Origin: Gemmata massiliana | GTDB lineage: Bacteria; Planctomycetota; Planctomycetia; Gemmatales; Gemmataceae | Length of the DNA: 64,000 nt | Direction of reading: 5' to 3' | NCBI GenBank assembly: GCA_000531095.1 | Contig: HG799469.1 | Span: 20,719-84,718, forward strand | In this document: positions 8,697 to 18,103 of the stretch, in pieces | Position numbering within the stretch: the first letter of the stretch is position 1 | How the letters are laid out: every line of letters begins with the position of its first letter | The notes under the pieces: generated by a model | Seen by the model: only the letters and a program-made list of their open reading frames with translations | Told to the model about the DNA's origin: nothing | Database searches by the model: none | Program-made: the position numbers and the translations under genes

Positions 8697-9473
8697 ATGC
8701 TGAAGACGATTTTCGGTTTCACGGCTCTCGCCGCACTGGTCGTCGGCACGTCCCTGCCGCGTTCGACCGGCGCGGACGATCCGCCCAAACCGGAAGAACT
8801 GCCCGAGTACCCGTTGCTCGACAAGAAGAACACGGCCAAGGCCGTTACACCGGACGAAAAGACCATCGTTGCTGAACTGGCGCCCGACGGGGACAAGAAG
8901 AAAATTGTTCGCATCGGGATGATCTGTGAGGTGTGCTTGCGCGAGGGGGCGCTCGAACAGTTCCTCTGCAAAAAGGGCACGAAGGAACACGAAGCGATCG
9001 TCCGCATCGACCAGGACGCGGAAATGGTTCACCTCGCGCTCCTCGCGGCCGGCGCGAAGGTCGGCACCCCCACGCAGTTCGTGAACGCCCAGACCGGCTG
9101 CCCCGAGTTCAAGGCCGCGACCGGCAGCAAGGTGAACGTGTCCGTTCACTACAAGCACAAGGGCAAACTACACACCCACCCGGCGCAGGACTGGATCTGG
9201 GACACGAAGAAGAAGGCCCCGATCGAACACACCTGGGTGTTCGCGGGCAGCCAGTTCATCAAGAACCCGGACGACCCGAAGGCCAAGCCGTTCTACGGGG
9301 CCAACAGCGGCGACATCTTCAGCATCTCCAACTTCCCGTACTCGACCCTGGAGATGCCGGTCCAGATCAGCAAGGACGAGGCCCAACTCACTTACGAGGC
9401 CAAGACGGACAAGATCCCGCCGCTCGGTTCCAAGGTGTGGGTGATCCTCGAAGTGGTCGCGGAGAAGAAGTGA
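8697..9473 (+). CDS. Secreted protein of unknown function
   Basis: The ATG at 8697 (MLKTIFGFTALAALVVGTS) has a GAGG ribosome-binding site and yields a clean signal peptide; the in-frame codon 24 bases upstream would place METPRGTH before it. The 258-residue product has a mature part rich in Lys, Asp and Pro. It contains two Cys in MICEVCLREGALEQFLCKKGTKEHEAIV and a conserved-looking HTHPAQDWIWDTKKKAPIEHTWVFAGSQF region. I recognise the general pattern (KGTKEHEAIL...AGAKPGTPVQF) from planctomycete secreted proteins that have no assigned function. Probably periplasmic; activity unknown. Confidence 0.75.
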   Translation: MLKTIFGFTALAALVVGTSLPRSTGADDPPKPEELPEYPLLDKKNTAKAVTPDEKTIVAELAPDGDKKKIVRIGMICEVCLREGALEQFLCKKGTKEHEAIVRIDQDAEMVHLALLAAGAKVGTPTQFVNAQTGCPEFKAATGSKVNVSVHYKHKGKLHTHPAQDWIWDTKKKAPIEHTWVFAGSQFIKNPDDPKAKPFYGANSGDIFSISNFPYSTLEMPVQISKDEAQLTYEAKTDKIPPLGSKVWVILEVVAEKK

Positions 9474-9480
9474 TCGAACG

Positions 9481-9525
9481 GGTGTTTGGTCCGCCGGGCC
9501 GGTGATTCGCGCGGCACCAAACACC
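9481..9525 (+). terminator. Possible terminator after the secreted protein gene
   Basis: GGTGTTTGGT (9481-9490) pairs with ACCAAACACC (9516-9525), enclosing a GC-rich loop and followed by TGCGTTTT. It lies eight bases after the stop of the preceding gene. The T-run is weak, so this is a moderate call. Confidence 0.45.
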
Positions 9526-9711
9526 TGCGTTTTCCGCCAACGGCGGCCCGATCTGTCCGTTAGAACGTCGTTGCGGCGCCGTTCTCGATTCGCTATTCTG
9601 GGCTGAATACAGAATCGGCAATCCGCCGCCGCGGGTGCGTCGTCATTCCGTTAGCCGCCATTCCGCCCGCGAACGACTCTCGCCGCGGGAACCCCAGTCG
9701 CAGAGGGGCGC

Positions 9712-12700
9712 ATGTCTATCCCGATTTCGTGTGCCGGGTGTAAATCCACGTTTGAAGTGCCGGACAATTTGGCCGGCAAGACGATCCGCTGCACATCGTG
9801 CAAGGCGCAGATGACGGTACCCGAAGCACTCGAAGTGGCCGGGAAGAAACCGTCCGCTTCTGCTGCCAAAACCGCGCCGCAGAAGTCGGCTGCTAAAGCT
9901 GTTGTGGCAGATGATGACGAGGACGACGTCAAAACTAAACCGGGGAAGGGCGGGGGCGGCGCGAAGAAGTCCGGTATCGTCGGCTCGACCCGGAAGCGCC
10001 GGGACGACGACGATGACGACGACGACGACGATTACAAGCCGGCCCGCAAGAAGGGCAAGAGCCAGAACGGTTCTGGGGCGATGATCGCGATCGTCGCCGC
10101 GGGCGTGGTCGGGCTGGCTGCGATCGCGGGCGCGGGGATCTGGTTGCTTTCCGGCGACAAGAAAGACGAAACCGCGGCCAAAAGCGACAGCACGAGCAAC
10201 TCGTCCACCCCTCCCGCGAACTCCGGGAGCATGATGCCCGGTGGCCCGGGTGGGCCACCCGGAATGCCCGGACGACCCGGTGGCCCCGCCGGTGGTGGTT
10301 CGAGCGGCGGACCGCCGGGCGGGCCACTGCCTCCCGGTGGTCCCGCCGGAGGAGGTTCGAGCGGTGGTCCGCCTACTTCCGTGTCACTTCCCCCGGGCGG
10401 TCCTGCCGGCGGGGGTTCGAGTGGCGGTCCGCCGGGTGGGTTACTCCCTCCCGGTGGTCCCGTCGGTGGTGGTTCCAGTGGCGGGCCGCCTAGTGGCCCG
10501 GTTTACGGTCCGGGCGGCATGAGTCCCGGTCCCGGTGGGGCGATGCCCCCCGGTATCCCGGGACGCCCCCCGGGCGCGCCCGGCTCTCTGATCCCAGGTG
10601 GCCCGGCCGGCGGCCCTCCCGGCCAGCGGCCCCCCGGGGGCGCGAGTATCGGTGAGGGGGTTCTTGATCTCACCAAGGAACAACTCGGAACCCCGGGCGA
10701 ATGGGCTACTTACAAGGGCGAAGGTTACACCGCCGAGTTCCCAGGTACGCCAGCCGCGGACACAAAAACGGCCCCCGCCGGACCGCTCGGCAACGTCAGT
10801 GTGAAGCTCGCCGTACTCGGAAAGAAGGGCGAATTTGCTCTGGCGATCGGGACAATGGATCTGCCGTTCGCGCTCGACCAGACCGCGGCCCAGCTCGCGC
10901 TGAAACAAGCCTTTGACGTGCCCATTCCCAATGTGAAGATCCTGAACCCGCGAGAGGTTACGGTTGACGGGTTCGCGGGGCGCGAGGGCGAGATCGAAGT
11001 AGCCGGAGTCGCGCCGGGCAAGATGCGGTACGTGATCGCGAAGAACCGCGTGTTTTACGTGTTCAGTGTGAGAAAAGCGGGCGCGGACGAAACCGACGAG
11101 CAGCGGTTCCTCAACTCGTTCAAGATCACTTACAAGGGCGATGGGGTTCCGAACGCGCCCACTCCCTGGACCGGCGACGGGAACCTGAAGGCGAAGATCG
11201 ATCCCTTTTACACGGCCGCGTTTGATACGGAGAAGAACGAAGTTTTCACGTTCGACGTCCGCGTCATTACCTCGGGCCAAAGCCAACAGATTAAAGGGTG
11301 GCTCCGGCGCTACACGTACCCCGATTTCAAGAAAGTTTCGATCCACCGGGTGCCCCAACTCAGCTCGCGCGCCGTCGTCGACGGCAAGGGCGGGTTGCTC
11401 TACACCACGACGATCACGAACCCGGGGGCCACAACCAAGCAGAGCCAGTACGACAACGCATCGGCCAGCGGCGACGTCGCAATTTACGACCTGAACGCAC
11501 TGCGCGACGGGAAAACGGCCGACGGAAAGGCGCTGGACGAAAAGACCGAACTGAAGCCCGTCGCGACGCTGACGGTCCGCCACACGATCAACGCCATTGA
11601 ACTATCCGAGGACGGCAAGAGCCTCTATGTCCTGACGACCCACGGGGCGCCGAAAAAGGTGTCAGAAATCGTCGCATACGACACCAGCACGCGCAAGGAA
11701 ACCGCCCGCAAACAACTGCCTGAACCCGCACGGGACATGACGAAAGCCGCTGACGGCAAGAGCTTTATCGTCATGGGTGACTACTCTGTGAAGAATAAGA
11801 CTTCGGACGTTCTGTTATTCGACATCGCGACGATGACCCCGCAGCCTTCGACCTCGTTCCAGGGGCCTGTACTCGATGTGGCCCCCGCGACTAACGGCGG
11901 CATGCTGGTGACCGTAGCCCGACTGGACACACCGGCGCTACCCGCGGGCGGACCAGGTGGGCCGGGAGGAGGTATCGGTGGGCCTCCGGGCGGTGGGCCT
12001 CCCGGTGGCCCGGGTGTCGCTCCTTTCCCTGGCGGTCCCGGCGGGGGCGGACCTCCGGGTGGTGGGGCGCCCGGGTTCCCCGGCGTTGGTGGCCCGGGCG
12101 GACCCGGGATGATCCCCGGTGGGCCGGGCGGACCTGGGGGCGGCCCCGGCGGTGGGCGTCCGGGCGGCGGACAGAACAACGGAGGGAACGCGGCTCCGCA
12201 GATCCAATTCAAGATGTTCATGCTGAAGGGCAGCACGGAAATGGACCTCGGCGTGGGCGCGCGGTCCGCGAATGGGGGGTACGCCGAGTACGACCTCGCA
12301 AACAAGAGGCTGTTCGTGTCGTCGTTCCGGGGCAACGGTCTGGACGTGTACGAGGTGACCGACGCTGACGCGGCCAACGGTTTGAAACTGAAATCGTCGA
12401 TCCGCACGGTCAAGAATGAGTCGGTCCAGGGGCACTTCTTTATGGCCCCGGACGGTAAGGCACTGTTGTTCCACAACGGTATGGTCATCGATCCCGACAA
12501 CGTGGGGGGCGGAACCCCGGGTGTGACCAACAGTGGTGGGAACTCTGGTTTCCCCGGCTTCCCGGGTGGTGGACCGGGAAATCCCGGCGGAAATCCCGGA
12601 TTCCCTGGTGTGCCTCCAGGGGGTATTGGTGGCCCGGGGATGCCTCCAGGTGGTTTCTCCCCTCCCGGTGGACCTGGCGGTATTCCGGGGATGCCTCCCG

Positions 12701-12903
12701 GCGGGCTGTCGCCCGCGCCTGGGGCGATTCCTGGAAGTCCTCCTGCCGGTCCCGGCGCTCCGGGAGGGTTTCCGATGCCTCCAGGCGCTGCGCCCCCGGG
12801 GGCAGCACCGGGAGCTCCTGGAAGTCCGCCGGGTAAACCGCCTGCTCCCGGATCGCCTGCCGCTCCTACTACTCCGGGAGCACCCGGAATGCCCGTCGAT
12901 TAG
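9712..12903 (+). CDS. Giant zinc-ribbon, transmembrane, collagen-like and propeller-like protein
   Basis: The 1063-residue protein starts with a CX2C-X16-CX2C zinc ribbon (Cys 7, 10, 27, 30) of MJ0042 type. A Lys/Asp-rich linker with a run of acidic residues follows, then one transmembrane helix (about residues 124-147). Three long Gly-Pro-rich collagen-like blocks follow at about residues 174-310, 744-823 and 933-1063. Between the first two lies a folded region that includes an AGREGEIEVAG segment and then YncE-like strands (AIELSEDGKSLYVLTTHG, RDMTKAADGKSFIVMGDYS). Topology suggests an inner-membrane anchor with an extended outer part. It may monitor or display something at the cell envelope, but no function is known. 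A strong terminator follows at once. Confidence 0.8.
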   Translation: MSIPISCAGCKSTFEVPDNLAGKTIRCTSCKAQMTVPEALEVAGKKPSASAAKTAPQKSAAKAVVADDDEDDVKTKPGKGGGGAKKSGIVGSTRKRRDDDDDDDDDDYKPARKKGKSQNGSGAMIAIVAAGVVGLAAIAGAGIWLLSGDKKDETAAKSDSTSNSSTPPANSGSMMPGGPGGPPGMPGRPGGPAGGGSSGGPPGGPLPPGGPAGGGSSGGPPTSVSLPPGGPAGGGSSGGPPGGLLPPGGPVGGGSSGGPPSGPVYGPGGMSPGPGGAMPPGIPGRPPGAPGSLIPGGPAGGPPGQRPPGGASIGEGVLDLTKEQLGTPGEWATYKGEGYTAEFPGTPAADTKTAPAGPLGNVSVKLAVLGKKGEFALAIGTMDLPFALDQTAAQLALKQAFDVPIPNVKILNPREVTVDGFAGREGEIEVAGVAPGKMRYVIAKNRVFYVFSVRKAGADETDEQRFLNSFKITYKGDGVPNAPTPWTGDGNLKAKIDPFYTAAFDTEKNEVFTFDVRVITSGQSQQIKGWLRRYTYPDFKKVSIHRVPQLSSRAVVDGKGGLLYTTTITNPGATTKQSQYDNASASGDVAIYDLNALRDGKTADGKALDEKTELKPVATLTVRHTINAIELSEDGKSLYVLTTHGAPKKVSEIVAYDTSTRKETARKQLPEPARDMTKAADGKSFIVMGDYSVKNKTSDVLLFDIATMTPQPSTSFQGPVLDVAPATNGGMLVTVARLDTPALPAGGPGGPGGGIGGPPGGGPPGGPGVAPFPGGPGGGGPPGGGAPGFPGVGGPGGPGMIPGGPGGPGGGPGGGRPGGGQNNGGNAAPQIQFKMFMLKGSTEMDLGVGARSANGGYAEYDLANKRLFVSSFRGNGLDVYEVTDADAANGLKLKSSIRTVKNESVQGHFFMAPDGKALLFHNGMVIDPDNVGGGTPGVTNSGGNSGFPGFPGGGPGNPGGNPGFPGVPPGGIGGPGMPPGGFSPPGGPGGIPGMPPGGLSPAPGAIPGSPPAGPGAPGGFPMPPGAAPPGAAPGAPGSPPGKPPAPGSPAAPTTPGAPGMPVD

Positions 12904-12924
12904 GGCAAAGCAATGAAAAACGAA

Positions 12925-12955
12925 ACCGCCCCGCTCAAAAGCGGGGCGGTTTTTG
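12925..12955. terminator. Bidirectional intrinsic terminator
   Basis: A perfect 11-bp GC-rich stem (12925-12935 with 12940-12950), a CAAA loop, and a T-run after it (A-run before it) lie between two convergent genes. It can terminate transcription from both sides. Confidence 0.92.
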
Positions 12956-12973
12956 TTTTGTGCGGGATTAATG

Positions 12974-13684
12974 TTACTTCACTTCGACTTTGTCTTCCCG
13001 GAACCGGTAGCCGATGCTCCGCACGGTCTCGATCAGGTCCGCCGACCCGCCCGCTTTCGTGAGCTTCTGGCGCAGCGTCTTGATGTGAACGTCGATGGTC
13101 CGTTCGAGCACGATGGAGTTGTCGCCGATCGCGGCTTCCATCAGTTGCTTGCGGCTGAACGCGCGGCCCGGCTGCCGGACGAGGCACTCCAGGAGTCGGA
13201 ACTCGGTGGGCGTGAGGTCGAGAGCTTCGTCGCCGTAGGTGACGCGGTGCCGGATGCGGTCGATCTTCACGCCACTGTAGTCGGTCACGTCGCCCGGTTC
13301 CCCCTGGCCCTGGGCGCGGCGCAGAAGTGCCTTCACCTTGTGGAGCAAGATCTTGTTGGTGAACGGCTTACCCACGTAGTCGTCGGCGCCGAGCGAGTAC
13401 CCGACCACCTGGTCGGTTTCCTCGGTTTTGGCGGTGATCATGATGATCGGCATGTCCCGGGTGCGCTCGCCGGCGCGGAGCTCGCGGCACACGTCCAGCC
13501 CGTTCATCCCCGGCAGGTTCAGGTCGAGCAGAACGACGTCGGGTAGCGTGGTTTGGGCCTTGCGTAGCCCCTCCAGTCCGTCGTTCGACACCGTGACCTC
13601 GAACCCTTCCTTGTTGAAGTACCAGGTGAGCGACTGGGTCAGCCCGCGCTCGTCCTCAATGATCAGAATCCGCGGTTGCGCCAT
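12974..13684 (-). CDS. OmpR/PhoB-type response regulator (orphan)
   Basis: The start at 13684 (MAQPRILIIEDE) has a GAGGGA ribosome-binding site; 28 extra upstream codons are unlike the family. The 236-residue protein has a receiver domain with acidic pair Glu10-Asp11, phosphoacceptor Asp54 (VVLLDLNLPG), Thr84 and Lys106 (GKPF). An OmpR winged-helix DNA-binding domain follows, with LTPTEFRLLECLVRQPGRAFSR, RTIDVHIKTLRQKL and VRSIGYRF. It is therefore a phosphorylation-controlled transcription factor in the cytoplasm. No histidine kinase gene is adjacent, so partner and targets are unknown. Confidence 0.93.
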   Translation of the reverse strand: MAQPRILIIEDERGLTQSLTWYFNKEGFEVTVSNDGLEGLRKAQTTLPDVVLLDLNLPGMNGLDVCRELRAGERTRDMPIIMITAKTEETDQVVGYSLGADDYVGKPFTNKILLHKVKALLRRAQGQGEPGDVTDYSGVKIDRIRHRVTYGDEALDLTPTEFRLLECLVRQPGRAFSRKQLMEAAIGDNSIVLERTIDVHIKTLRQKLTKAGGSADLIETVRSIGYRFREDKVEVK

Positions 13685-13989
13685 CGGGGTTCCCTCGTGC
13701 GTAGCGGACGGCCCGCTCTGGAGCGTGGGGGCAATTCCGGGGCGCGGGAAGGTAGGGGTCGCGATCACGATGTTGGTTCCCGTGGGTACGTTAAGCGGTC
13801 CGACATCTAACGCTAGTTTACCCGGAAAACGGACTTTGGGTGCGGTGGAGTTGTAGTTATGGGGTGTGAAGAACGAGTAAAGGACGGGTGAAGTGCTGTA
13901 GAGAACTGTCTATTCGTATGACAGGAACTGAAAAGCCCACCCGGACCGTCCGGGCGGGCGCGATCGACCGCGGAAACCCGTGCGGCCGG
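13685..13989. other. Intergenic space upstream of the response regulator
   Basis: This stretch of about 305 bases has no protein-like frame. It should hold the regulator's promoter at its left side and carries the DUF1559 terminator at 13931-13959. Confidence 0.4.
13931..13959 (-). terminator. Intrinsic terminator of the leftward DUF1559 gene
   Basis: On the minus strand an 11-bp stem (13959-13949 with 13945-13935, one G-T pair) is followed by four T residues, about 30 bases after the gene's stop codon. Confidence 0.75.
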
Positions 13990-15012
13990 TCAGTCGTTGG
14001 CGTTCACCTCGCCGCCGCTGCGGGTCGCGAGCGCGAGCAGCGCGTTCGCCGTGGCACTGTCGCGCAGCAGACGCACGCTCCCGTCGGCCATGCACACGTT
14101 GGCCCCACCGGTGTGGAAGCTGTAAAAGAGGAAGCCCCATTCGTTGGAACTGTTGATCTTCATCGGCAGCCCCGTGTTCGGTCCGGGCGCCGAGTTGCTG
14201 TTGTTGCACCACTCGATGCGCTGACCGATTTCGTAGGGGTTATCGTTCGTCGCCCACGCGCCGCCACGCGCCCGGGCACACGACGCGGCGTTCTTGTCCG
14301 TTTGTGCTTTCGCGACGAGCTTACCCAACCGGTACACGTCCTCGCGCCCGGCGCACTCGGCGAACAGGATCGTGTTCGAGGTACCGTCGCCGATCGACGT
14401 GATCCGCGTGGTCCCCTCCACGATGTCGCGCAGCACGCCGCGCCCGTCGCTCGCGGTCAGTCCGAGTTCGGAGTACAGGGCGGCGCTGGCCCCCTCGACG
14501 GCGAAGTAGTCCGTCGTCGAGCCGATCTTGTTCTGAACGGCCGCGGATTCGAGCTTGTTCTGGAGGCGCGGTTGGTTCGGCGTGGCCGGGCAGTTGAACA
14601 CTTTGAAATAGGTCTGAGCCGTGGTGCCGTTGGGAATGGTGACACCGACGTTCGGGGCGGCTTCCCCCGTGGTGCGCCACCAGTTCTCGTTCAGGTTGTA
14701 GTACGCGCCGGACACGGCGTTCGCCTGTTCGAGGTGCGGGAGCAGGTCGGGTGCCCAGCTCCGTTGCGGGAGCGTCGTTCGTTTCGACGCGGGGAAGTAG
14801 CCGTAAGCACTTTCGTAACTGTGTGCGGACAGCCCGAGTTGCTTCAGGTTGTTCTGGCAGCTCATACGAGCGGCGGCCTCTCGCACTTTCTGTACCGCGG
14901 GGAGCAGCAGGCCAATGAGGATTGCGATAATTGCGATCACGACCAGTAGTTCGATGAGCGTGAACCCGTGACGGGCACGCGGCACCGAGTGCGGCGAATA
15001 ACAGCAGGGCAT
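13990..15012 (-). CDS. DUF1559 prepilin-like (pseudopilin) protein
   Basis: The 340-residue protein has a type IV prepilin leader, [18 protein letters not shown] (residues 15-32), with the conserved Gly before Phe and Glu at +5, leading into a hydrophobic helix. The DUF1559 N-terminal motif [32 protein letters not shown] follows. The C-terminal [16 protein letters not shown] is the H-x-G-G-x-N-V-x-M-A-D-G-S-V motif of the family. Processed by a prepilin peptidase, such proteins are inserted in the inner membrane; planctomycetes encode dozens and their individual roles are unknown. Two such genes occur in this window and their N-termini are nearly identical. Confidence 0.95.
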   Translation of the reverse strand: MPCCYSPHSVPRARHGFTLIELLVVIAIIAILIGLLLPAVQKVREAAARMSCQNNLKQLGLSAHSYESAYGYFPASKRTTLPQRSWAPDLLPHLEQANAVSGAYYNLNENWWRTTGEAAPNVGVTIPNGTTAQTYFKVFNCPATPNQPRLQNKLESAAVQNKIGSTTDYFAVEGASAALYSELGLTASDGRGVLRDIVEGTTRITSIGDGTSNTILFAECAGREDVYRLGKLVAKAQTDKNAASCARARGGAWATNDNPYEIGQRIEWCNNSNSAPGPNTGLPMKINSSNEWGFLFYSFHTGGANVCMADGSVRLLRDSATANALLALATRSGGEVNAND

Positions 15013-15232
15013 GGCGGAAGTCGGTCCTTTCTGGGTTGGAGGCTTGGCAACTCGACTTTAGCAACCCCGGTGCCGTATCGGAATCGAGCGTTTCTCATGA
15101 GATTCCGGTCGTGCGGTATGGATCGATGGGCACAGAATGGCCACGTGTGGTTACGTAGCGCTCGCGCCGGTGCTCGGTTGAATTGCGGTTGGGGCTGGGT
15201 AAGATGAACGGATACACAGGACGGAGACCGCG

Positions 15233-16018
15233 ATGGTCCAGCGGAAATACCTCTTCCCCAACGTGATCGAGCTGAACCTCCAATCGAGCCAGTCGTTCGG
15301 GGTGAACCTCTACCTCATCGACGGCGGTACCGAGTGGGCGCTCATCGACGTGGGGCAGGACGACACGCTCGGCGAGGTGATCGAGCTGATCCGCAAGCTC
15401 GATTTCCCGCTCTCGAAGTGCAAGATGCTGATCGCCACGCACGCGGACGCGGACCACGTGCAGGCGCTCGCCGCGGCGCGCGACCGGCTGAAGGCGAAAA
15501 CCGGCGCGCACCCGCGCGCCGCGGTCGCGCTCGAAGCCGGTGACACGGTGCAAACGTTCGCGCGGATCACGGCGCAGAACATTGACATGCCGATGCCGCC
15601 GTGCAAAATCGACGTGAAACTGACCGAGGGCGACGAGATCAAAGTCGGCAAGCTGAAGCTGAAGGTCTGGCACACGCCCGGCCACACGCCTGGGCAACTC
15701 AGCTTCAGGCTCGGGAACCTGCTGTTCAGCGGGGACAACATCTACAAGGACGGCTGCGTGGGCGCGATCGACGCCCACCACGGCTCGCACCTGCCGAGTT
15801 TCATTTCGTCCCTCACGCGCATCCGCGACGACGACGCGGAGTTCCTCCTGCCCAGTCACGGCCCGGTTTTTCGGAAAGACCCCGCGATTCTCCAAAATGC
15901 CATCGACCGGCTGACGAAGTATCAGCACATGGCCGACTTCGGCACCTGCACCGTTTCGTGGCCGCTCGAGGAAGAGTGGAAGCGGGACATCCTCGCGGGG
16001 AAGATGCCGGAGCTGTGA
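15233..16018 (+). CDS. MBL-fold metallo-hydrolase
   Basis: The 261-residue protein has a metallo-beta-lactamase fold: an N-terminal SFGVNLYLIDGGTEWALIDVG, the metal motif THADADH (HxDxDH rather than the commoner HxHxDH), a second His in WHTPGHTPGQLSF, Asp in LFSGDNIY, and a final His in LPSHGP. The metal ligands are largely present, so hydrolase activity on a thioester, phosphodiester or lactone-like bond is likely, but the substrate is not evident. The start has a GGAG ribosome-binding site. The DUF2807 gene follows 27 bases later on the same strand, so the two may be cotranscribed. Confidence 0.85.
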   Translation: MVQRKYLFPNVIELNLQSSQSFGVNLYLIDGGTEWALIDVGQDDTLGEVIELIRKLDFPLSKCKMLIATHADADHVQALAAARDRLKAKTGAHPRAAVALEAGDTVQTFARITAQNIDMPMPPCKIDVKLTEGDEIKVGKLKLKVWHTPGHTPGQLSFRLGNLLFSGDNIYKDGCVGAIDAHHGSHLPSFISSLTRIRDDDAEFLLPSHGPVFRKDPAILQNAIDRLTKYQHMADFGTCTVSWPLEEEWKRDILAGKMPEL

Positions 16019-16045
16019 GCCGTCGGCTTCATTTCCGGGGGCATC

Positions 16046-16774
16046 ATGATTCGCTGGGCAATCAAACACTCTCTGTACGTTGCCGCACTGGGGTTCGGGG
16101 GAATGGTTGCCTGGGCGGTCGCTCGCCCCACGGTCGAAGGTTCCGGTCATGCGGTTACCGAAGAACGCTCGATCGGTTCCGTGTCCGAGGTCACGCTCTC
16201 GGGCGTCGGTGACGTGACGATTAAGCAGGGTGACGTGGCTTCTCTGCGGGTCACCGCGGACGACAATATCCTGCAGCTGCTCGTATCCGAATCGAATGGG
16301 AACAAGCTCCGCCTCTCGACGCGCTCCTCCTCGATGCGCCCCAAAACGAAGATCGCGTATGTGGTCACGGTTCCGCAACTGGATAACCTCAGCGTTTCCG
16401 GTGCGGGCAACGTGACGGTCGAGAAGTTCACCGGCGACGACCTGAAGGTGAAGCTGTCCGGCGCGGGTACCGCAACGCTGCGTGACGTGAACTACAAGGA
16501 ACTCACACTGGACCTGAGCGGCGCGGGGAAGGCGACCGCGACCGGCACCGCGACGCGGACCATGTTCAAGCTCTCCGGGGCGGGCAAGATCGACGCCACG
16601 GGCTTGCAATCCACCTCTGGGGAAGTGCGCGTGTCCGGTGCGGGGTACGCAAATGTGTGGGCAGCGCGTGAGTTGAAGGCCAACGTTTCGGGTGCGGGCG
16701 GTGTCCGATACAAGGGCACCCCGCAGCTCGAACAGAAGGTGAGCGGGGCCGGGAGCGTCCGCCCACTGGAATAA
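16046..16774 (+). CDS. DUF2807 (head-GIN domain) envelope protein
   Basis: The 242-residue protein has an N-terminal hydrophobic segment (YVAALGFGGMVAWAVA) and then a right-handed beta-helix-like domain in which LSGAG / VSGAG turns recur about every 20-25 residues (near residues 111, 133, 152, 171, 192, 213 and 230). This is typical of DUF2807, the head-GIN domain annotated as putative auto-transporter adhesin. It is probably anchored in or exported across the inner membrane. It may be a structural or adhesive element; no enzyme residues are seen. It lies just after the MBL-fold gene and is followed by a terminator. Confidence 0.85.
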   Translation: MIRWAIKHSLYVAALGFGGMVAWAVARPTVEGSGHAVTEERSIGSVSEVTLSGVGDVTIKQGDVASLRVTADDNILQLLVSESNGNKLRLSTRSSSMRPKTKIAYVVTVPQLDNLSVSGAGNVTVEKFTGDDLKVKLSGAGTATLRDVNYKELTLDLSGAGKATATGTATRTMFKLSGAGKIDATGLQSTSGEVRVSGAGYANVWAARELKANVSGAGGVRYKGTPQLEQKVSGAGSVRPLE

Positions 16775-16796
16775 CTCACATCGAGATGCGTTCGAC

Positions 16797-16822
16797 GAAC
16801 AGGGGGCAACCGCCCCCTGTTC
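16797..16822 (+). terminator. Intrinsic terminator after the DUF2807 gene
   Basis: A perfect 11-bp stem (16797-16807 with 16812-16822), a four-base loop, and then GCGTTTTCG lie 22 bases after the stop codon. Confidence 0.8.
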
Positions 16823-16879
16823 GCGTTTTCGTACTCTATCACGAGGGGCACGCGCTCCCACAAACACGTGAGGTTCGCC

Positions 16880-17920
16880 ATGAAGATGGGCTTGGTCGGG
16901 TTCGCGGGGACCGGCAAGAGCACGGTATTCGAGTGGCTGACCGGCGAGAAACCGGACCCGTCGAAGGTGCAGCAGGGGCAGACGGCGATGGCCGACGTCC
17001 CGGACGAGCGGCTCGCCAAAATCGCGTCGATTCTCAAACCGAAAAAGACCACCTACACGAAGGTCGCGGTACTCGACACGCCGGGTCTGATGGTCGGCGA
17101 GCAGAAGGACAACGCGCGCCGGCTCGGGGTGATCCGCGAAGCGAACGGCATGGTCATCGTGCTCGACGGGTTCTCGCGCACCGATTTCGCGGACCAGCTC
17201 AAGAAGTTCCGCGAGGAACTGCTGTTCGCGGACCTCGAAGTGGTGTCGAACCGCGTGCCGAAGGTCGTGGCGGGGTTGAAGAAGGCGAAACCTGCGAAGG
17301 AGCGCGAGGCAGACGAGGCCGAACTCGCACTCCTTCAGCGGGTGGTGGCCGCGTTCGAGGCCGGAACGCCCGCGTCGGCGATCGGGCTGACCGCGGACGA
17401 AGACAAGGCGCTTCGCAGTTTCCAGTTGCTCACACTCAAACCCGAAATCGCGTTCGTGAACCGCGGTGATAGCGGGTTCAATGATCCGCTGCCCGCGGAC
17501 TTGCTCGCGCTCGAACCGCACACGGTGCAGGCCCCGGTGAAGCTGGAGAACGAACTGCTCGCGCTGGGCGACGAGGACCGGGCGACCTTCATGGCCGACC
17601 TGGGCGTGACCGAGTTCCGGCGCGACGCGACCGTTCGCGCGATGTTCTACGGCGTGGGCCGCGAGGCGTTCTTCACGGTGGGCGAGGACGAGTGCCGCAC
17701 GTGGTCGATCCCGAAGGGGTGCGAAGCGGTCGAAGCGGCCGGGTGCATTCACAAAGACCTGAGTGAGAAGTTCGTCCGCGTGAACGTGATCGGGTACGAC
17801 GATTTCGTCGCGTGCCACTACTCCGAGAAAGAGGCCAAGACGAAGGGACTGAACCGCACCGAGGGCAAGACCTACGTCGTGAAGGACGCCGACATCTTGC
17901 ACATTCTCGCGAGCAGTTGA
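16880..17920 (+). CDS. YchF-like P-loop NTPase with TGS-type C-terminus
   Basis: The ATG at 16880 (MKMGLVGFAGTGKST) sits seven bases after GTGAGG and is preferred over the GTG at 16868. The 346-residue product has a Walker A GFAGTGKST at residues 7-15, Walker B/G3 DTPGL near 72, and a C-terminal domain (AFFTVGEDECRTWSIPKGCEAVEAAGCIHKDLSEKFVRVNVI) that matches the DUF933/TGS end of YchF. The G4 site reads NRGD near residue 194, where ordinary YchF has NxxE. YchF proteins are ribosome-associated ATPases; this looks like a divergent paralogue rather than the standard ychF. No partner gene is adjacent. Confidence 0.8.
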   Translation: MKMGLVGFAGTGKSTVFEWLTGEKPDPSKVQQGQTAMADVPDERLAKIASILKPKKTTYTKVAVLDTPGLMVGEQKDNARRLGVIREANGMVIVLDGFSRTDFADQLKKFREELLFADLEVVSNRVPKVVAGLKKAKPAKEREADEAELALLQRVVAAFEAGTPASAIGLTADEDKALRSFQLLTLKPEIAFVNRGDSGFNDPLPADLLALEPHTVQAPVKLENELLALGDEDRATFMADLGVTEFRRDATVRAMFYGVGREAFFTVGEDECRTWSIPKGCEAVEAAGCIHKDLSEKFVRVNVIGYDDFVACHYSEKEAKTKGLNRTEGKTYVVKDADILHILASS

Positions 17921-17977
17921 GCGACTGCGGTGTGCGCTTGTGGGCCGAATGCGCAGTTCGGCCCCGGGCGCCTCAAT

Positions 17978-18031
17978 GCTAACATTTGCTAACATTCCCG
18001 GACCCTCACTTGTTAGCGGTTCGGCGCAAAT
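17978..18031 (+). repeat. GCTAACATTTGCTAAC ... CGGCGCAAAT dispersed repeat, copy 2
   Basis: In the 576-base gene-free gap 17921-18496, the 16-mer at 17978-17993 is followed 28 bases later by CGGCGCAAAT (18022-18031). The same two blocks at nearly the same spacing recur at 47765-47820, with CCGGAC between them in both. The sequence just downstream is unusually AT-rich (18030-18080). Confidence 0.65.
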
Positions 18032-18103
18032 TGATTGTTATTAACAAGTTGAAAAATTCTAATATTTGTGATATTATCGCTCGCGTTAGCCTCGTTTCCT
18101 CGT

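Noticed and set aside
15095..17995. Very long open frame on the minus strand opposite three genes
   Set aside because: It is antisense to the MBL-fold, DUF2807 and YchF-like genes, which carry real motifs; high third-position GC keeps the opposite strand free of stops.
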